Origin: DATIHQ01 sp035480535
Lineage (GTDB): Bacteria > Chlamydiota > Chlamydiia > Chlamydiales > SM23-39
Assembly: GCA_035480535.1 (NCBI GenBank)
Contig: DATIHQ010000037.1
Location: forward strand, 1-16,089
Direction of reading: 5' to 3'
Length of the DNA stretch: 16,089 nucleotides
The notes under the pieces were generated by a model that was not told the DNA's origin, did not search any database, and saw only the letters and a list, made by a program, of their open reading frames with translations. The translations under genes and the position numbers were made by a program. How positions within the stretch are numbered: position 1 is the first letter of the stretch; every line of letters begins with the position of its first letter. Positions 14,356-16,089 of the stretch are shown here, in pieces.

Positions 14356-14397
14356 TTTTCCCTCTTAAAAGGGATGATTTTAATTTTTTTCACAGTT

Positions 14398-14427
14398 TTT
14401 TCACTAGAACTTCGTGAGATTTATTAT
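14398..14427 (+). promoter_or_regulatory. ndk: Probable ndk promoter
   Basis: TTTTCA (14398-14403, 4 of 6 consensus) and TATTAT (14422-14427, 5 of 6) are spaced by 18 bp. Initiation would be about 40 nt upstream of the ndk ATG. A TACAAT at 14437-14442 is an alternative -10 but lacks a good -35. The -10 overlaps the one for the divergent gene. Confidence 0.4.
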
Positions 14428-14452
14428 AGCTTGGGTTACAATGTCACTACAA
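14423..14452 (-). promoter_or_regulatory. Probable promoter of the GT9 gene
   Basis: On the minus strand, a perfect TATAAT (14428-14423) follows TTGTAG (14452-14447, 3 of 6) with an 18-bp spacer. The start site would be near 14416, giving a leader of about 60 nt before the ATG at 14355. The -35 is weak, so this rests mainly on the -10. Confidence 0.4.
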
Positions 14453-14472
14453 TTTACCTTATGGAGAATCTC

Positions 14473-14916
14473 ATGGCTCAAACAACAACCCAAACCCTGG
14501 AGCAAACCCTTTCGATCATAAAACCCGATGCGGTTGCCCAAAACATGATTGGCAATATCATTGAGTATTTTGAAAAAGAAGGGCTAAGCATCATTGCTGC
14601 CAAGATGCTTCATCTCACGCCTGAGCAGGCGAAATCTTTTTATGCGATCCATAAAGAGCGCCCCTTTTTCCAGGAGCTTGTCGACTTCATGACCTCCGGC
14701 CCGATTCTCGTGATGGTGCTTCAAGGTGAAGATGCGATTTCCCGCAATCGCCAAATCATGGGCGCCACCGACCCATCCAAAGCGGCTCCCGGCACCATCC
14801 GCGCCGACTTCGCCACCTCCATCGAGCGCAATGCGATCCATGGTTCCGATTCTACACCCACAGCTAAAACTGAAATCGCCTTCTTCTTTAAAACCAGCGA
14901 ACTCTTCCCGCGCTAA
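14473..14916 (+). CDS. ndk: Nucleoside diphosphate kinase
   Basis: Ndk moves the gamma phosphate from ATP to other nucleoside diphosphates through a phosphohistidine. The 147-aa protein has the family start QTLSIIKPDAV, FYAIHKERPFFQELVDFMTSGP (57-77), MGATDPSKAAPGTIRADFA (96-114) and the active-site NAIHGSDS with His123. The length is normal. I chose the ATG at 14473 because GGAG lies 6 nt upstream; an ATG at 14461 would add MENL. The frame is open further upstream but without similarity. The gene stands alone, divergent from the GT9 gene, and its stop overlaps the exporter stop by 4 bp. Confidence 0.97.
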   Translation: MAQTTTQTLEQTLSIIKPDAVAQNMIGNIIEYFEKEGLSIIAAKMLHLTPEQAKSFYAIHKERPFFQELVDFMTSGPILVMVLQGEDAISRNRQIMGATDPSKAAPGTIRADFATSIERNAIHGSDSTPTAKTEIAFFFKTSELFPR

Positions 14917-16089
14917 GCTCGTTTCTTCTCTTTAAGAAACAGGCTCATCAGAAGAGCGAAGATACTCAGGGCTAACAAGAACCAGAAAGCCGCTTGATAG
15001 CCCCCTAGAAAGGCATCTCGCAGCCAAGGCAAAATGGGAGAATTGATGCCCACCTGCCCTTCAATAGCCGCTGGATTGGACAAGAGAAGCTGCATCTGAT
15101 CTGCGGGGCATTTATTTAAAACCCCCTCGATCTGTTCCATTTGCGGCTCTAGCAGATGTTCTTGCGTCTCTCTAAAAAACACACCTGCAATCGCCAAAGA
15201 AACAATGGCCCCCAACTCCTGAATTGTCGTGAACATCCCCGAAGCGATTCCCGCCAACCGATGAGGCAGCGCGCTCAAAGCGCAAGAAATCGAAGGACCC
15301 CATACTAAAACCCAGCCCATACCCAAAGCAAAACAACCCACCCCGATCGGCCAAAACGCCTTGCTCCCCGCAAAAAGAATCTGAATAAAAGCCGAAAGAA
15401 TCAAAAAGGAAAAACCCCAAAACAGCAGCCGCTTAGCTCCACTCCTATCGAACCACCTACCCACCGGCACCGACAACACAGCCACCGGCAACGTCACTAA
15501 AAGCAGCGTCGCGCCCGTCTCCAGCGGCGTAAATCCCCTCATATTTTGCAAATAGAGCGGAATCAAAAAGAAAGAGACCCAAATGAATCCCATCATGCAC
15601 CCATTTGGCACAGCGCTAAAGATAAAAGACCGCTGCAAAAAAAGATCGGGGCGGAACAAAGGCCTCGACGTCCTCAGCTCAACCCCCACAAACGCGCACA
15701 AACCAAAAAGAGCCACGGCAAACAATCCCAAAATCACACCCGTATCCCAATTGGGCGCCTGCATAATCCCCACCACAAGCGACACCACAACCACCGCCAG
15801 CAGCAACACCCCGCCCCAATCGCAATGTACCCTCTCTCCCCCCTCATCCCTCACCACGAAAAACCCCACCAAAGGAATCGCCACCAACACCACAGGCACA
15901 TTCATCAAGTAAATCCACCGCCAGCCCCACATCTCCAAAATCGCTCCCCCCACCAACGGCCCCGCCGCCAGCGACAGCGACGCAAAAATCGACCACAGCC
16001 CCACCGCCTTTCCCTTCTCCCCCTCAGGAAACTGATGCACCAGCAACGCCTGCGACATCGGCAAAATCACCGACCCCGCCAAGCCAAAT
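14913..16089 (-). CDS. Major facilitator drug exporter, DHA2 (EmrB/QacA, 14-TM) type, N-terminus beyond window
   Basis: This inner-membrane proton-drug antiporter is open to the right edge, so the N-terminal helices are missing; the first visible codons read FGLAGSVILPMSQALLVHQF, which matches helix 4 onset in EmrB-like proteins. Next comes motif C, IFASLSLAAGPLVGGAI, then WRWIYLMNVPV, both typical of the DHA2 group. About ten more hydrophobic segments follow. A long hydrophilic loop (ETQEHLLEPQ to SPILPWLRDA) lies before the last helix, and the tail is short and basic (LKEKKRA). The substrate cannot be read from sequence. The gene ends at TAG (14915-14913), overlapping the ndk stop. Confidence 0.9.
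   Translation of the reverse strand, partial: FGLAGSVILPMSQALLVHQFPEGEKGKAVGLWSIFASLSLAAGPLVGGAILEMWGWRWIYLMNVPVVLVAIPLVGFFVVRDEGGERVHCDWGGVLLLAVVVVSLVVGIMQAPNWDTGVILGLFAVALFGLCAFVGVELRTSRPLFRPDLFLQRSFIFSAVPNGCMMGFIWVSFFLIPLYLQNMRGFTPLETGATLLLVTLPVAVLSVPVGRWFDRSGAKRLLFWGFSFLILSAFIQILFAGSKAFWPIGVGCFALGMGWVLVWGPSISCALSALPHRLAGIASGMFTTIQELGAIVSLAIAGVFFRETQEHLLEPQMEQIEGVLNKCPADQMQLLLSNPAAIEGQVGINSPILPWLRDAFLGGYQAAFWFLLALSIFALLMSLFLKEKKRA

Noticed and set aside
1..16089. CRISPR arrays, phage genes, transposases
   Set aside because: No regularly spaced direct repeats and no integrase, transposase or phage structural motifs were seen.

Overview
This window most likely comes from a member of the phylum Chlamydiae, probably an environmental (Parachlamydia-, Simkania- or Waddlia-like) lineage. 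The main evidence is gene order. A kdsA, LptC-like, OstA/LptA-like and lptB block, together with khpA, rluD and hemA, resembles from memory the C. trachomatis CT653-CT662 neighbourhood. Supporting traits are a short glutamyl-tRNA reductase and a metal-type (Cys) KdsA. Genes absent from the pathogenic Chlamydia plan, as I remember it, include tandem S10 carboxypeptidases, a very large DHH/DHHA2 protein, recX and a family 9 glycosyltransferase. This assignment is inferred from content and order; no search was run.

Left part (1-3640): the last 20 codons of an unidentified rightward gene run into the 3' end of hemA. The recX-hemA pair reads leftward. A 91-aa small gene and a 45-aa ORF read rightward. 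The 45-aa ORF has a perfect consensus promoter and is followed by a terminator-like hairpin that overlaps the start of rluD. rluD and khpA follow, ending at a strong GC hairpin.

Middle part (3641-10250): a leftward 833-aa protein carries the motifs of family II pyrophosphatases in greatly expanded form. A tRNA-Arg(UCU) sits 13 nt upstream of its start codon on the same strand. Next is a 165-bp near-palindromic intergenic hairpin, then a rightward operon of two exported S10 serine carboxypeptidase paralogues and dapB (lysine/meso-diaminopimelate synthesis). An 88-bp CCACAGAGA-type inverted repeat follows.

Right part (10254-16089): kdsA, an LptC-like gene, an OstA/LptA-like gene and lptB overlap one another and form an operon for making Kdo and exporting lipopolysaccharide. 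A convergent heptosyltransferase-like GT9 gene overlaps lptB. A compact bidirectional promoter separates it from ndk. A 14-TM drug exporter of the EmrB/QacA type converges on ndk and runs off the right edge.

Functional themes are envelope biogenesis (KdsA, Lpt proteins, GT9, DapB), nucleotide and phosphate metabolism (Ndk, DHH protein), tetrapyrrole synthesis (HemA) and RNA modification or binding (RluD, KhpA). Most of the + strand is C-rich whatever the gene direction, as expected for replication-linked skew. kdsA breaks this pattern by being G-rich on the + strand.
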